NCBI RefSeq assembly: GCF_900112245.1
Contig: NZ_FOYX01000001.1
Location: 62,001 to 126,000, forward strand
Direction of reading: 5' to 3'
Length of the DNA: 64,000 nt
Source: Maribacter stanieri
Lineage (GTDB): Bacteria > Bacteroidota > Bacteroidia > Flavobacteriales > Flavobacteriaceae
The translations under genes were made by a program, and so were the position numbers. The notes beneath the pieces are model-generated. The model was not told where the DNA came from. It worked only from the letters and a program-made list of their open reading frames with translations, and did no database searches. Shown here piece by piece: positions 1-9,345 of this stretch. Every line of letters begins with the position of its first letter. The stretch's first letter is position 1.

Positions 1-943
1 TACCTTTCGCCATTTCTGCAAACGGATTTACAGAGCCCCATGCATCATTTGGATTATCTTTTAAATAATGAACATCTAAATGATCTGGTGCAAACACTAA
101 TCTAGCACAAGCATAGAATTCAAATAAAATTCCACTTCCTGGATCAACAATGTAGATAAAGAAACCTTCATCTGCCTTGTGCCTTGTTGGTGCACCCATA
201 ACACTCTTATACCCCTTTTCTATAAAATAGTCTAAGGCTAAAAGTACCTCTTCACGACTATCTACATTCCAACAAATATGATTTAAAACTGCTTGATTTG
301 GTTCTATATTCGGGTCTGTAAAGATGGCAATGTCATGTGATAAGTTTGCAAGGGTATGTAAACCTCCAATTGGGGGTATTTCATCTGAAATACGAATTTC
401 ATCTGGATTTTTAAATCCTAAAGCTTTCCAAAATGCTTTTTCAGCAGGGTAAGCACCTTTTGATACCATATATGTTACGTGGTCAAATCTTCTTGGATTA
501 GCACCTTGTAAACGATTGCTAGCATATCGATCGGCATACACACTACCACGTTCCCCTTCTTCACGAAGCCATTGTACATCCCAAAAAACCTCATGCATAT
601 GGCCTTCAGGAGATTGAAATTTAAAAGCTTTACCATGACCTAGGTCACCATCATACCAACCTCTGCCTGCACCAATACTTTCCAAATATTCAACAGCTTC
701 TTCTAAAGCCTCTGGGCTATCCGCTCTCCACCCAATATGTCCAAGTCCAGACTTGTCGCTTTGCGTTAATTTTAAGGTATGATGAAAATAATCTCCCCAA
801 GCTCTTAAATAAACCGAACCTTCTTCTCTTCCTGTTATATCCATTCCAACGATATCACCAAAAAAATGTACCGATTTCTCAAGGTCTTTGGTTAAGACCT
901 CAACATGGGCCATTTGCGAAAAATAATGTGGGTTTTTTGCCAT
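1..943 (-). CDS. Extradiol (type I, VOC-fold) ring-cleavage dioxygenase, C-terminus cut by window edge
   Basis: I translated this frame by hand from ATG at 943; 314 codons are visible and the gene runs off the left edge. It is a two-module vicinal-oxygen-chelate protein like catechol 2,3-dioxygenase. The C-terminal module shows the three Fe(II) ligands as H155 (in DHVTYMV), H222 (in LNHICWNV) and E275 (in GILFEFYA), at spacing close to that of XylE-type enzymes. The N-terminal module (about residues 8-125) has the same fold without ligands. It should cleave a catechol next to its hydroxyls, giving a yellow semialdehyde. The exact substrate (catechol, homoprotocatechuate or a substituted catechol) cannot be read. 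A -7-like box (TAAATTTG on the minus strand, 978-985) lies 35 nt upstream. It sits in an aromatic catabolic region that also has an intradiol route. Confidence 0.85.
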   Translation of the reverse strand, partial: MAKNPHYFSQMAHVEVLTKDLEKSVHFFGDIVGMDITGREEGSVYLRAWGDYFHHTLKLTQSDKSGLGHIGWRADSPEALEEAVEYLESIGAGRGWYDGDLGHGKAFKFQSPEGHMHEVFWDVQWLREEGERGSVYADRYASNRLQGANPRRFDHVTYMVSKGAYPAEKAFWKALGFKNPDEIRISDEIPPIGGLHTLANLSHDIAIFTDPNIEPNQAVLNHICWNVDSREEVLLALDYFIEKGYKSVMGAPTRHKADEGFFIYIVDPGSGILFEFYACARLVFAPDHLDVHYLKDNPNDAWGSVNPFAEMAKG

Positions 944-1225
944 TTCTATAAATTTTATTATTCTTTCTTTAGTATTACAAATTTACTTTATACTTACTCA
1001 AATTCTGAATCATTAAGAGGGATGTACTATTCTAAATCAATTATATTTATATTTATTACAAGGTTTATTTGGTTTAAATTATTCATTTTAAGCTAAAATC
1101 TGCTTAAGACAAGAAGGTTACTGATTTAGTGCTTAAGACTAATTTTACATATTAGGTCTCAATTACACTGAACTATTATCAATTATCTATTTATGCTTTT
1201 CGTTAATTAAACCTTTTCGTAAAAC

Positions 1226-1858
1226 CTATTTTATTTGCTCGTATTGACTCAATTCCATTCCACTTCCAATAGGCAATAATACTGAAGAGAAAACTCCTGT
1301 ATTACGTATTCGGTTTTGATAGCGTTTTGTTTCTTCAATTGATTGTGTCGGGAATATCATATTATCTGCAACCACCCAAGCCTTATTTTTTAATTTAGGA
1401 TAAAATAATTCAAAGCAAGGCAGGTATAATTCTTTCCAAACATCTACTAAAACAAAATCAAAAGTCTCTTTTGCTTCTTTCATAAGCGCTAAAGCATCAC
1501 CCACTCTAAAATCAACATATTTCGAAAGACCCGCTTCGTATAATCTATGTTTAGCGTATGTTACTTTGGTTTCATCGGCCTCTAACGTAATTACAATGCC
1601 GTCATTTTCTCTTGCTGCTTCTGCCAACCATAGGGTAGAATAGCCATAAGATGTTCCTATTTCTAATATCGTTTTCGATTTAGCTGATTTTAATAAGGTA
1701 TTCATAAAAACGGCAGCATCTTCACCTACCGATAACAAAAACTCATCACGCCGTTTCATACCTTCAACAACAGGCAAAGACTTCATAATCTCATCCTCTG
1801 ACTGCATGCGCTCATCATAAGCCGCTAAAACTTGAAGAAATTTCGAATCCTTTGTCAT
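1226..1858 (-). CDS. Catechol-type O-methyltransferase (class I, SAM-dependent)
   Basis: 210 aa, the usual size for the COMT/CCoAOMT-like O-methyltransferase family. SAM motif I reads ILEIGTSYGYSTLWLA (about residues 66-81), and an acidic residue ends strand 2 in ITLEAD. The family's divalent-metal and catechol-binding residues appear conserved: Asp in FVLVDVWKE and the Asp-Asn pair in VVADNM. This predicts transfer of a methyl group to one hydroxyl of a catechol. It lies 6 nt downstream of a DUF3861-like gene and is probably co-transcribed with it. Its neighbourhood encodes a vanillate demethylase, the opposite reaction, so it may detoxify catechols or make a signal; that is inference. Start at ATG 1858 fits family length. 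Confidence 0.8.
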   Translation of the reverse strand: MTKDSKFLQVLAAYDERMQSEDEIMKSLPVVEGMKRRDEFLLSVGEDAAVFMNTLLKSAKSKTILEIGTSYGYSTLWLAEAARENDGIVITLEADETKVTYAKHRLYEAGLSKYVDFRVGDALALMKEAKETFDFVLVDVWKELYLPCFELFYPKLKNKAWVVADNMIFPTQSIEETKRYQNRIRNTGVFSSVLLPIGSGMELSQYEQIK

Positions 1859-1864
1859 TCCTTT

Positions 1865-2161
1865 TTATTCCTCGGATTTTAATTTTTTCATCATAGCACC
1901 AAAAGCTGGTCTGAAATCTTCAAATAGTGGATTGTCTTTGTTCTTTAACATAACTTCACTAAAAAGTTTAAGTCCAATTGCAAATTCTACCGAATCTTGT
2001 TCCGTTTTAAAACGGTTTCGTTTTTTCATACGTTCGATAATATTGAATATATTATCATGGTTGCCAAATTCAAATTCAATAGGTTCATAGATTTTGTGAT
2101 CTGGTCTTAGTAATTCTAAAAGCTCTAGTTTTAATTTATATTTATTTGCTTTCTTTTCCAT
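1865..2161 (-). CDS. DUF3861-like small protein
   Basis: 98 aa, acidic and basic residues mixed, no signal peptide or membrane segment, so probably cytoplasmic. The pattern NHDNIFNIIERMKKR, then FAIGLKLFSEVMLKNKDNPLF and a final FGAMMKKLK resembles what I recall of DUF3861, a family without known function. It precedes the O-methyltransferase by 6 nt, suggesting a two-gene unit. No catalytic motif is visible. The family assignment is from memory of the pattern and should be confirmed by a profile search. Confidence 0.6.
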   Translation of the reverse strand: MEKKANKYKLKLELLELLRPDHKIYEPIEFEFGNHDNIFNIIERMKKRNRFKTEQDSVEFAIGLKLFSEVMLKNKDNPLFEDFRPAFGAMMKKLKSEE

Positions 2162-2261
2162 AATCTATGTGTTTCAGAACTAATTGATTTTTTTTGCATT
2201 TACGAACAGTTTCTCTCTTAACTAAAATGCCTAGGCAGCTAATATTTCATAAACTATTTAT

Positions 2262-3473
2262 CTACTTGCTTACGCTCTCAACAAACACTTTTCCCTTGGT
2301 TTCCTCTAATTTGGATAAGAAAAATAAGGCCAATACTGCCAATGCTGCAGCAACCCATAAAAATGCTGATTCATCAAAAATATCTGAAAGTGCTCCAGAT
2401 ACGGCAGGAATAATTACACCACCAACAATTTCTGCAACCGCAGTTACAAAACCAATTGCTTTTGCTTTTAAATGATTAGGAACGGCTTCAGAAGGCACTA
2501 TAGCAGCAACTAGAGGTATTGCACCTACCATAGCGTAACTTAAAAACATTGCTGGTAAATGAATGCCAGACCCATTTAGAAAATATACTGCAAAAGGATA
2601 GAATATACCCAGACCAACAGCGATATAAAGTGCTTTTTTTCTTCCAATCTTGTCAGAGATACCTGGAAAAAATAAAGATGAAATAAGCATCGCAACACCT
2701 AATAGACCCATGGTTTTTTGCATATCACCAGCAGACATTCCTTGTACATCAGTAAAGTATTTGGTAATGAAAGGTATGGTAGCAAACCACCAACCAAAGA
2801 CGCAGCAAGCTAAAGCAGTTCCCCATTTTATATTCTTGTAAGCCCAAATTTCTTTTAGTGCAAAACCAGTATTGTTTTCAGCGCCCCTACTTTCTGTAGT
2901 TGATTTTTTAAGATAGAAAGCCGCAATTAGCCCTAGTGCCAAACCAGGAACACCAGCAATATAAAAGGCTGTGCGCCAACCCATATTTTCAGCTATTTGA
3001 ATCAAAATTACGGGTGCTAAAATAGAACCAAATAAAGCTCCACCAACAGCTTGTAAAATGCCTACATTAAGACCAAGTCTACTAGGTGTAGATTCTCGTT
3101 CCACAAAGACTTGCGCCAATGGAATTACCGGACCTTCTGCCAAACCCATAATTAAACGAGCCACCAATAAGGTCCCAAAACCAATAGCCATACCTGAACC
3201 AAATGAACAGACAGAAAAAATAACGATGGCAATTAGAAACGTGATTTTGTTTTTGTTTTTAGACTCTGACCATGCTGTAGTATAATAACTTGAAAAAGCC
3301 CAAGCCAAAGACAGTACTCCTGCTAAGAGTCCTATTTGAGTATTATTTAAATTAAGGTCTTTGGCTACGAAGGGAACTAAATAATTTAGCGCTAACCTGT
3401 CAAAAAATAGTACTCCAAAGGTCAAGGCCATTAAGCTAACTATTCCATTTTCGTATGAGAAAAATTTTTTCAT
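2262..3473 (-). CDS. MFS transporter, probable aromatic acid or organic anion carrier
   Basis: 403 aa with about 12 hydrophobic segments, typical for the major facilitator superfamily. The first helix carries FFDRLALNYLVPFVAKDL and the loop after helix 2 has a degenerate MFS signature. A second-half signature, SDKIGRKKALY, follows helix 8, and helix 4 has the LIMGLAEGPVIPLAQ pattern seen in anion:cation symporters. It sits 12 nt downstream of the sulfatase gene on the same strand and in the same transcription direction as the TonB receptor. The group would desulfate a phenolic compound and move the product across the inner membrane. The substrate is inferred from neighbours only. Confidence 0.75.
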   Translation of the reverse strand: MKKFFSYENGIVSLMALTFGVLFFDRLALNYLVPFVAKDLNLNNTQIGLLAGVLSLAWAFSSYYTTAWSESKNKNKITFLIAIVIFSVCSFGSGMAIGFGTLLVARLIMGLAEGPVIPLAQVFVERESTPSRLGLNVGILQAVGGALFGSILAPVILIQIAENMGWRTAFYIAGVPGLALGLIAAFYLKKSTTESRGAENNTGFALKEIWAYKNIKWGTALACCVFGWWFATIPFITKYFTDVQGMSAGDMQKTMGLLGVAMLISSLFFPGISDKIGRKKALYIAVGLGIFYPFAVYFLNGSGIHLPAMFLSYAMVGAIPLVAAIVPSEAVPNHLKAKAIGFVTAVAEIVGGVIIPAVSGALSDIFDESAFLWVAAALAVLALFFLSKLEETKGKVFVESVSK

Positions 3474-3485
3474 TGCTACAATAAT

Positions 3486-5111
3486 TTAATGTGGTGATTT
3501 TCTAAACTGTGTTTTTTTACCCATTTCCTCAGACCATGCAATAACTCCATTATTTTTTGCCCATTCATTGTAAATAGCATCCATTTTTGCGATGGTTTCA
3601 GGTTGTGTAGCTGCTATATCGTTTGATTCGGTTCTATCGGTGGAAAGGTCATACAATTCCCACTCTTTGTTGTATTGATGAACACCTTTTAAATCGCCAA
3701 GCCATACCGCGCGATCACCAAACCACTCAAAACATATAGGTTGTTCTCTAGTCCAATCTTCGCCTTGTAATAGAGGTAAAAAACTTTCACCAACAAGAGG
3801 GTTAGGTGTTACACCATTATAGCTTTCAGGATATTCAATATCGGCAATATCTAATAATGTTGGCATGATATCTACAAGATGCGAACCTCCCTTTAAAATC
3901 TTACCAGATACTTTTTGGCCTGGATAACGTATGATAAATGGAGTTGCTGTACCACCTTCATAAGGAGATGATTTGTAACTTCTAAGTGGACTATTTGAAA
4001 CTTGAGCCCAGTTTTTTGAATATGCCTCCATTGAACCGGCAGTACCTACAGGGCCTTCGTTTCGTTTAACGGTAAAAGGCATTTTACCAACATCCATATT
4101 TTCAGCACCATTATCGGATAGGAAGATTATTACGGTATTATTCAACTGTCCTGTTGTGCCTAAATAGTTTAATAGTTTCCCTATATTTTGGTCTAGGTTA
4201 TCTACCATGGCGGCATAAACTTCCATTTTCAAAGTCCACTCGCTTTTTTCTTCTGCGTTCAGGCTATCCCATGCCGGTAATGAATTGTCCTTAAATGGAT
4301 TCCATTCCTCTTCTGCCAAACCTAGTTTTTTAACATTTTCAAAACGTAGCTTGCGAAGCTCATCCCAACCTGCATCATATTTACCTTTATATTTTGCAAT
4401 GTCTTCTGGCTTTGCATGTAAAGGCCAATGTGGTGCGTTATAGGCCATGTATAAAAAGAATGGTTTTTCTTTTTCTTTGTTGGCAACAAAATCAATGGCC
4501 CTGTTAGTCAATTCATCCGTTAGGTAAAAGTCTTCTTTATCAATATTGTAAACCTCGTTGCCTTCATATAAAAATGCTGTAGAAGGCGGGCCCTTCAAAA
4601 GTGGCTTGGTATCAAAATAACTTTCCCCACCATCTAAAAATCCAAAAAAGTTATCAAAACCACGTTGTATTGGCCAATGTGGTTTATCGTTCCCAACATG
4701 CCATTTTCCCGTCATGTAGGTAGAATAGCCCCCATTTTTAAATACTTCGCCTAAGGTTAAAGATTCTTTATTAAGATAGCCTTCATAGCCAGGCAGACCA
4801 AAGTCTTCATTAAAAAAGCCTATACCTGCTTTGTGCGGATATTGACCTGTGAGTAGACTTGAACGTGAAGGGGCGCAAATAGTATTTGTGTAAAATCTTT
4901 CTAACCGTGTTCCTTCAGATGCAAGACGGTCAAGACTGGGAGTGTTTATTTCCGATCCGTAATTGCCCAGGTCTGAAAAGCCCATATCATCGGCCATAAT
5001 TAAAACAACGTTTGGCTTTTGATCGGTTTGAACAATTTCTTTCTTATCTATAGCACCATGTTTGCAGCTCAAAAAGAAAAGCGTCATAATACCTAAAACT
5101 AGTATTCTCAT
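3486..5111 (-). CDS. Sulfatase (type I, formylglycine-dependent), lipoprotein
   Basis: 541 aa. The N-terminus ends in LFFLSC, with lipobox Cys16, so it should be an exported lipoprotein. Metal-binding aspartates are seen as ADDMGFSD (residues 40-47). The formylglycine motif CAPSRSSLLTG begins at Cys79 (C-x-P-S-R), followed by TGKWHVG further on. This is a Cys-type S1 sulfatase that needs anaerobic or aerobic maturation in the cell before or during export. It hydrolyses a sulfate ester; in this context (TonB receptor, MFS, vanillate and protocatechuate genes) sulfated phenolics are the likely substrate rather than polysaccharide, but the sequence does not prove it. It lies between the MFS gene and the TonB receptor gene, all on the minus strand. 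Confidence 0.88.
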   Translation of the reverse strand: MRILVLGIMTLFFLSCKHGAIDKKEIVQTDQKPNVVLIMADDMGFSDLGNYGSEINTPSLDRLASEGTRLERFYTNTICAPSRSSLLTGQYPHKAGIGFFNEDFGLPGYEGYLNKESLTLGEVFKNGGYSTYMTGKWHVGNDKPHWPIQRGFDNFFGFLDGGESYFDTKPLLKGPPSTAFLYEGNEVYNIDKEDFYLTDELTNRAIDFVANKEKEKPFFLYMAYNAPHWPLHAKPEDIAKYKGKYDAGWDELRKLRFENVKKLGLAEEEWNPFKDNSLPAWDSLNAEEKSEWTLKMEVYAAMVDNLDQNIGKLLNYLGTTGQLNNTVIIFLSDNGAENMDVGKMPFTVKRNEGPVGTAGSMEAYSKNWAQVSNSPLRSYKSSPYEGGTATPFIIRYPGQKVSGKILKGGSHLVDIMPTLLDIADIEYPESYNGVTPNPLVGESFLPLLQGEDWTREQPICFEWFGDRAVWLGDLKGVHQYNKEWELYDLSTDRTESNDIAATQPETIAKMDAIYNEWAKNNGVIAWSEEMGKKTQFRKSPH

Positions 5112-5245
5112 AATGTATTTTTTAATTTTTAAAATATATAACAGCCTTAAGTATATTCAGATGTTTTAAGTGACCAGAGATACTGAATCATAAGAAATCC
5201 TGTATCTCTAGTTTAAAACACTTACTTAAAAAGCTAAAACAAAAC

Positions 5246-8119
5246 TTAGAATCTATAGGTCGCTGTCAAGAAATAAGCTCTTGGCATACTTCCTTGGGTC
5301 GAAAATATAGCATTAGGATTGTTGGCGATAAAATCTGGCGGAAAACCATCTCTGTTTAGTGCAGCAGGGAAACCTCCAGGTCCTTGCCATCCTAAAATCC
5401 CATATTTATCCAAGACGTTGTTAATGTTCAATTGTAAACCGAATTTTTTAGAAAAATCATAACCGAAGGCTAAATCTACACTACCGAATGCAGGTAATAG
5501 AAATGAATTGGGCACGTTAGCCTGTCTTGCTCCCATATAACTATAGTTTAAAGAACTATAGAATTTTTCACCGTTGTAAATTGGGTTAATATTGAATATT
5601 ACGTTTGCACTGTTATCTGCTTCGTTGCCCGAGTATTCAATAATGGTATCGTCTGCTGGCCCATCTCTTCCTTCATTCCAAGTCGTGTATTTGTCGGCTT
5701 TAGCATATTGAATTACCGCATTACTTCTTACCATCCATTTATCGGTTAAATTAATGGTTGTTTCTAACTCAAAACCAAGAGTTGTATACTCGGCAAATTG
5801 AAAAGGAGGTGAATACCTCGTACCATCTTCATTTGAAAATGTTTGAATATTAGGAACATTATTCAGGTTGCTGTAAAAAGGTGTTGCTACCAATTGTAGT
5901 TTCTCGGTATTTACTTTATAACCTATTTCAAATTGTGTTATTTCTTCCAGTAATGCCGGTGTATTTTCTACCAGTGCATCATCATTTAAATCAAGGTAGA
6001 AGAAAGTCGATGGTGCTTTATTACCCCGAGCAAATCTGGCATAAATTGCCTGCTGGTCACTGAATTTATAATTAAGACCTGCGGTATAAGAAAAACTATT
6101 TAATTTATAATCGTAATTAACAGGGGCGCCTGCGGTACCACCACCGTTATCCCAAAGGGTTAGCGGATTTCCATCAAGCCCACCAAAAGATGGATCATTT
6201 TGTCGTGGATTTGGAACACCGATAGAATTAAAACCTTTAGAGGTTACATCTTCATATCGCATTCCATAATCTAATGTAAGTTTTTCTGTAATCTTCCAAT
6301 TATGACCAAAGAAGAGCGCAAAAATACCCTGTGTGGTTTCACCATCATCAGAACCAGTCCATCCAACATTCATAAAACCTTCTGGACTAGTAACATCATA
6401 GGTTTGACCATTGTCTGCGTCTAACGTAATTTGGGCAGGTACCGGTTGGTTTTGAATTAAACCACCGCTTAGCCCCATACCTTTGCTCCAGTTGGTAATA
6501 TCTAATTTAGAACGACTATAAAAACTACCTAAATTAAAACTACTTTTCTCTGTTTTTTTAGTAAACACCAATTGATTGGCAATTTCATTTCTGTCAATAT
6601 CTTGATAGAACAATGGCATAAACAAAAGCGAATTTGGTTGAATGTTTGATCCAGGAAAATTATTGTTAGGCCCTGGAGTAAGAATTGCTGGAGGTCCTGG
6701 GACAGCATTTGGACCTACATTTGGCGCTAAATTAACAGTACCAAATTCCTGTCCTGTTCTCGGATCTGCAAAACGATATGTTCCTGTTCTGGCAGGGTTT
6801 GGACCAGCAAACAATCCTGGTATCGCATAAAAAAGAAAACTGGTAGTGCTTATTGGCGTAACCACTGCTGTAGCGTTTCTTTCATCATCTTTTCTTGAAT
6901 ATTTAAAATCGTTCTTTAAAGAAAAACCATTGCCCAAATCCTGTTTCCAATTAAAACCAATTGAACGGTCTATGTTGTGTAATAAATCTGTAGAATTGAT
7001 GGTTCTTGTACCCGCTTCATTAAAAGGTACTTCCATTGAAAAATCATATAAAGCATAAGAATCGTATTTAGAAAAGCCATCTGCAATTTGTGGGTCTTGC
7101 CAATTCGTAGATGGTATAAACGCCATTCTATCATTCTTATCATTTAGATATTTTAAATTCAATTGAAAGAATCCTGTTTTATATTTTTTTACCAAGTTAG
7201 CTCTTATCTGACCACCTTTGTTTACAGGATATCCACGATCTCTTGCGCCGTCCGATTGGCGGAAGAAACCTCCAACATTATAAGTCCAACCATTACTCAT
7301 TGGTCCGCCAATATTAAAGTCAGCCCTATAATATGGGTTTTTTCCATTGCCTTCAAGACCATACTTAGCACGTACTTCACCAGCAAATTCATTACCTCCT
7401 GTTTTGGATACGTAATTAAAAATACCACCTGGAGCATTTGCGCCCAAAATAGATGCGGTACCACCTCTAACAGCTTCTACTCTTGCCGTCATAGCATCAG
7501 CTCTCAAAAATAAATCTGGAAATAATTCCACATTTGTAACAGGTAAACCATCCTCTTGCAAGGATACATATCTATACCCATTAATATTATCAATTGAGTT
7601 TGCCGAAAGTCCTCTTGAATAAACCGAGTTCCAAATTTCTCCCCGTGCTTGGTTTACAAATACCCCCGGTATATTTTTCAATAAATCCGCTGAACTCGTA
7701 GGTGCAACTCTTGCCAATTGTTTGGCACCGATAGTTGTAATCGCCACAGATGCATCCATACGACTACGTGAATCAAAAACACCAGTGACAATAACATCAT
7801 CTAATTGTGTGGCATCTTCAGATAACATAACGGACAATGATTGGGATTGAGGTACGGATACCGTAATTTTTTGTCTTGAAAATCCAACGTAGGAAACAAT
7901 TAATTGATATTCTCCAGAATCCAAACCACTAAGGGTAAATTTTCCGTCAAAATCTGTCATTGTGCCATTTTTTGTGCCTTCAATCAAAACAGAGGCACCA
8001 GGTAGAACGGCACCAGCTTCGTCTTGTACTTGACCAGAAATTTCACCCGTTTGTGCCTGGGTAAAACCAATCAATAAGAAGCCTAAACAAGTTAAAAGTA
8101 GTCTAGCGTGATTTTTCAT
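5246..8119 (-). CDS. TonB-dependent outer-membrane receptor (no SusD partner)
   Basis: 957 aa. Signal peptide about residues 1-22 (ending FTQAQ), then a carboxypeptidase-D regulatory-like domain (about 26-110, GEISGQVQDEAGAVLPGASV), a plug (about 115-230, with LLKNIPGVFVNQARGE and VEAVRGGTASILG) and a 22-strand type barrel ending in an aromatic residue (ATYRF). No SusD gene follows, so it resembles siderophore or small-molecule receptors more than glycan receptors. It heads the minus-strand group with the sulfatase and MFS transporter and may import a sulfated or free phenolic compound. A perfect 9-bp inverted repeat lies 24 nt before its start codon. Confidence 0.88.
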   Translation of the reverse strand: MKNHARLLLTCLGFLLIGFTQAQTGEISGQVQDEAGAVLPGASVLIEGTKNGTMTDFDGKFTLSGLDSGEYQLIVSYVGFSRQKITVSVPQSQSLSVMLSEDATQLDDVIVTGVFDSRSRMDASVAITTIGAKQLARVAPTSSADLLKNIPGVFVNQARGEIWNSVYSRGLSANSIDNINGYRYVSLQEDGLPVTNVELFPDLFLRADAMTARVEAVRGGTASILGANAPGGIFNYVSKTGGNEFAGEVRAKYGLEGNGKNPYYRADFNIGGPMSNGWTYNVGGFFRQSDGARDRGYPVNKGGQIRANLVKKYKTGFFQLNLKYLNDKNDRMAFIPSTNWQDPQIADGFSKYDSYALYDFSMEVPFNEAGTRTINSTDLLHNIDRSIGFNWKQDLGNGFSLKNDFKYSRKDDERNATAVVTPISTTSFLFYAIPGLFAGPNPARTGTYRFADPRTGQEFGTVNLAPNVGPNAVPGPPAILTPGPNNNFPGSNIQPNSLLFMPLFYQDIDRNEIANQLVFTKKTEKSSFNLGSFYSRSKLDITNWSKGMGLSGGLIQNQPVPAQITLDADNGQTYDVTSPEGFMNVGWTGSDDGETTQGIFALFFGHNWKITEKLTLDYGMRYEDVTSKGFNSIGVPNPRQNDPSFGGLDGNPLTLWDNGGGTAGAPVNYDYKLNSFSYTAGLNYKFSDQQAIYARFARGNKAPSTFFYLDLNDDALVENTPALLEEITQFEIGYKVNTEKLQLVATPFYSNLNNVPNIQTFSNEDGTRYSPPFQFAEYTTLGFELETTINLTDKWMVRSNAVIQYAKADKYTTWNEGRDGPADDTIIEYSGNEADNSANVIFNINPIYNGEKFYSSLNYSYMGARQANVPNSFLLPAFGSVDLAFGYDFSKKFGLQLNINNVLDKYGILGWQGPGGFPAALNRDGFPPDFIANNPNAIFSTQGSMPRAYFLTATYRF

Positions 8120-8142
8120 TTTAGTTAGTTTAAGTTGGATAA

Positions 8143-8162
8143 AAAATGATATTTATCATTTT
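8143..8162. promoter_or_regulatory. Perfect inverted repeat in the leader of the TonB receptor gene
   Basis: Nine-base arms (AAAATGATA and TATCATTTT) separated by two T's lie just upstream of the receptor start at 8119. It could be an operator or an mRNA hairpin at the ribosome entry region. The rest of 8120-8409 is very AT-rich with no other clear signal. Confidence 0.4.
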
Positions 8163-8409
8163 AATATTTAAATTTTATTAATATATCAAAAATGATGTCT
8201 ACAAATTTCTAATATAATAATGGTATTTGTGAATCAAAAAAAGAACTATACTATTCAAAATCAAATCTTTTTGATGATTTTTTAATTTAGATTTTGTTTA
8301 AACACAATCCAAATAGATATAATTTTTCTACAAAATCATTTAGCAGAATCGATACCGGAAAGTGGCAAAATTTAAAATGGGAATAAAGGGCAATTTAAAA
8401 TGGAATACA

Positions 8410-9321
8410 CTAGTTGGTTTGTGCGTATTCTTTTGGAGAAAGTCCGGTTTGTTTTTTAAAAAAACGCGCAAAATTACTTGGGGTCTGATTACAAAGTTTC
8501 ACGGCGATTTCCGAGATGTTAAGTTCAGAATGTTTGATTAATGTTTTTGCTTCTAAGATGAGCATTTCTTTAAGAAGATCCTGTGCGGTTTTATCAATTG
8601 CGGTTTTAACACATTTATTAAGGTAGTTTGGTGTAACATTCAATAAATCTGCATAGTCGGTTATATTTTGATAATCATAAATATGTTTTGCAAGTGCATG
8701 TTTATACCGTTTTGTAATTTCAAAATTCGACTTTCTATTTTTCGTTACAACCTCTGGCATTTCAGATTTAAGTTCCTCAAAAATTGTCATTAAATATAAG
8801 GAAATCAAGTTTTTACCAGAACTCTCTCCTCTATAAATAGTGAATAACCGCTCTAAAATATCAGCAATGATATCCTGTATTTTAGTATTTAACTGTACTA
8901 TAGGATTAGACTGGTATTGAAAAAAAGCAAAACGCTCGGTCAACATACCTTTTGGGAATATATCTAGAATACGTTCATGAAAATGGCAGTAAAAACCTTC
9001 GGCATCTTCACTGATCATATCATGCTCCGTAATTTGATATGCGGGTAAAAAGAAAATAGCAGGAGCCTTTATTTCATAACTATTTAATCCTTTACTTCTT
9101 CTAGAGGTTCCTTTGGTTAAAAAAAAGAAATCGTGAAAAGTTTTACGATGGGGTAGTACATGAAAACGTTTCTTGTCACTAATATCATCGATCCTATTAA
9201 TATGAAAGTCATCATGTCTTGTATTGGATATTATGGGCAACCAATCAATAGAATGCATATGAAAATTAGATATTTCATATGAACTTAAGGTCGGTATATT
9301 TTTTTCTTTACCAATTTTCAT
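8410..9321 (-). CDS. AraC-family transcriptional regulator
   Basis: 303 aa. The N-terminal half is cupin-like (FHDFFFLTKGTS, then PAIFFLPAYQITEHD), the usual ligand-sensing part. The last 100 residues form the double helix-turn-helix: helix one around ITDYADLLNVTPNYLNKCVK and helix two around NISEIAVKLCNQTPSNFARFFKKQTGLSPKEYA. It lies between the TonB receptor and the cyclase-family gene, all on the minus strand, and 24 nt downstream of the cyclase gene. It probably controls the receptor/sulfatase group or the divergent van operon in response to an aromatic acid. The inducer is not readable. Confidence 0.85.
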   Translation of the reverse strand: MKIGKEKNIPTLSSYEISNFHMHSIDWLPIISNTRHDDFHINRIDDISDKKRFHVLPHRKTFHDFFFLTKGTSRRSKGLNSYEIKAPAIFFLPAYQITEHDMISEDAEGFYCHFHERILDIFPKGMLTERFAFFQYQSNPIVQLNTKIQDIIADILERLFTIYRGESSGKNLISLYLMTIFEELKSEMPEVVTKNRKSNFEITKRYKHALAKHIYDYQNITDYADLLNVTPNYLNKCVKTAIDKTAQDLLKEMLILEAKTLIKHSELNISEIAVKLCNQTPSNFARFFKKQTGLSPKEYAQTN

Positions 9322-9345
9322 GTTTGCTCAATACCTAAGTGAAAA

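Noticed and set aside
905-1096. 63-codon plus-strand frame
   Set aside because: Overlaps the start of the extradiol dioxygenase on the other strand and is mostly Phe/Tyr/Ile from AT-rich DNA.
7163-7513. 116-codon plus-strand frame inside the TonB receptor gene
   Set aside because: Antisense shadow of the plug region, with no family features.
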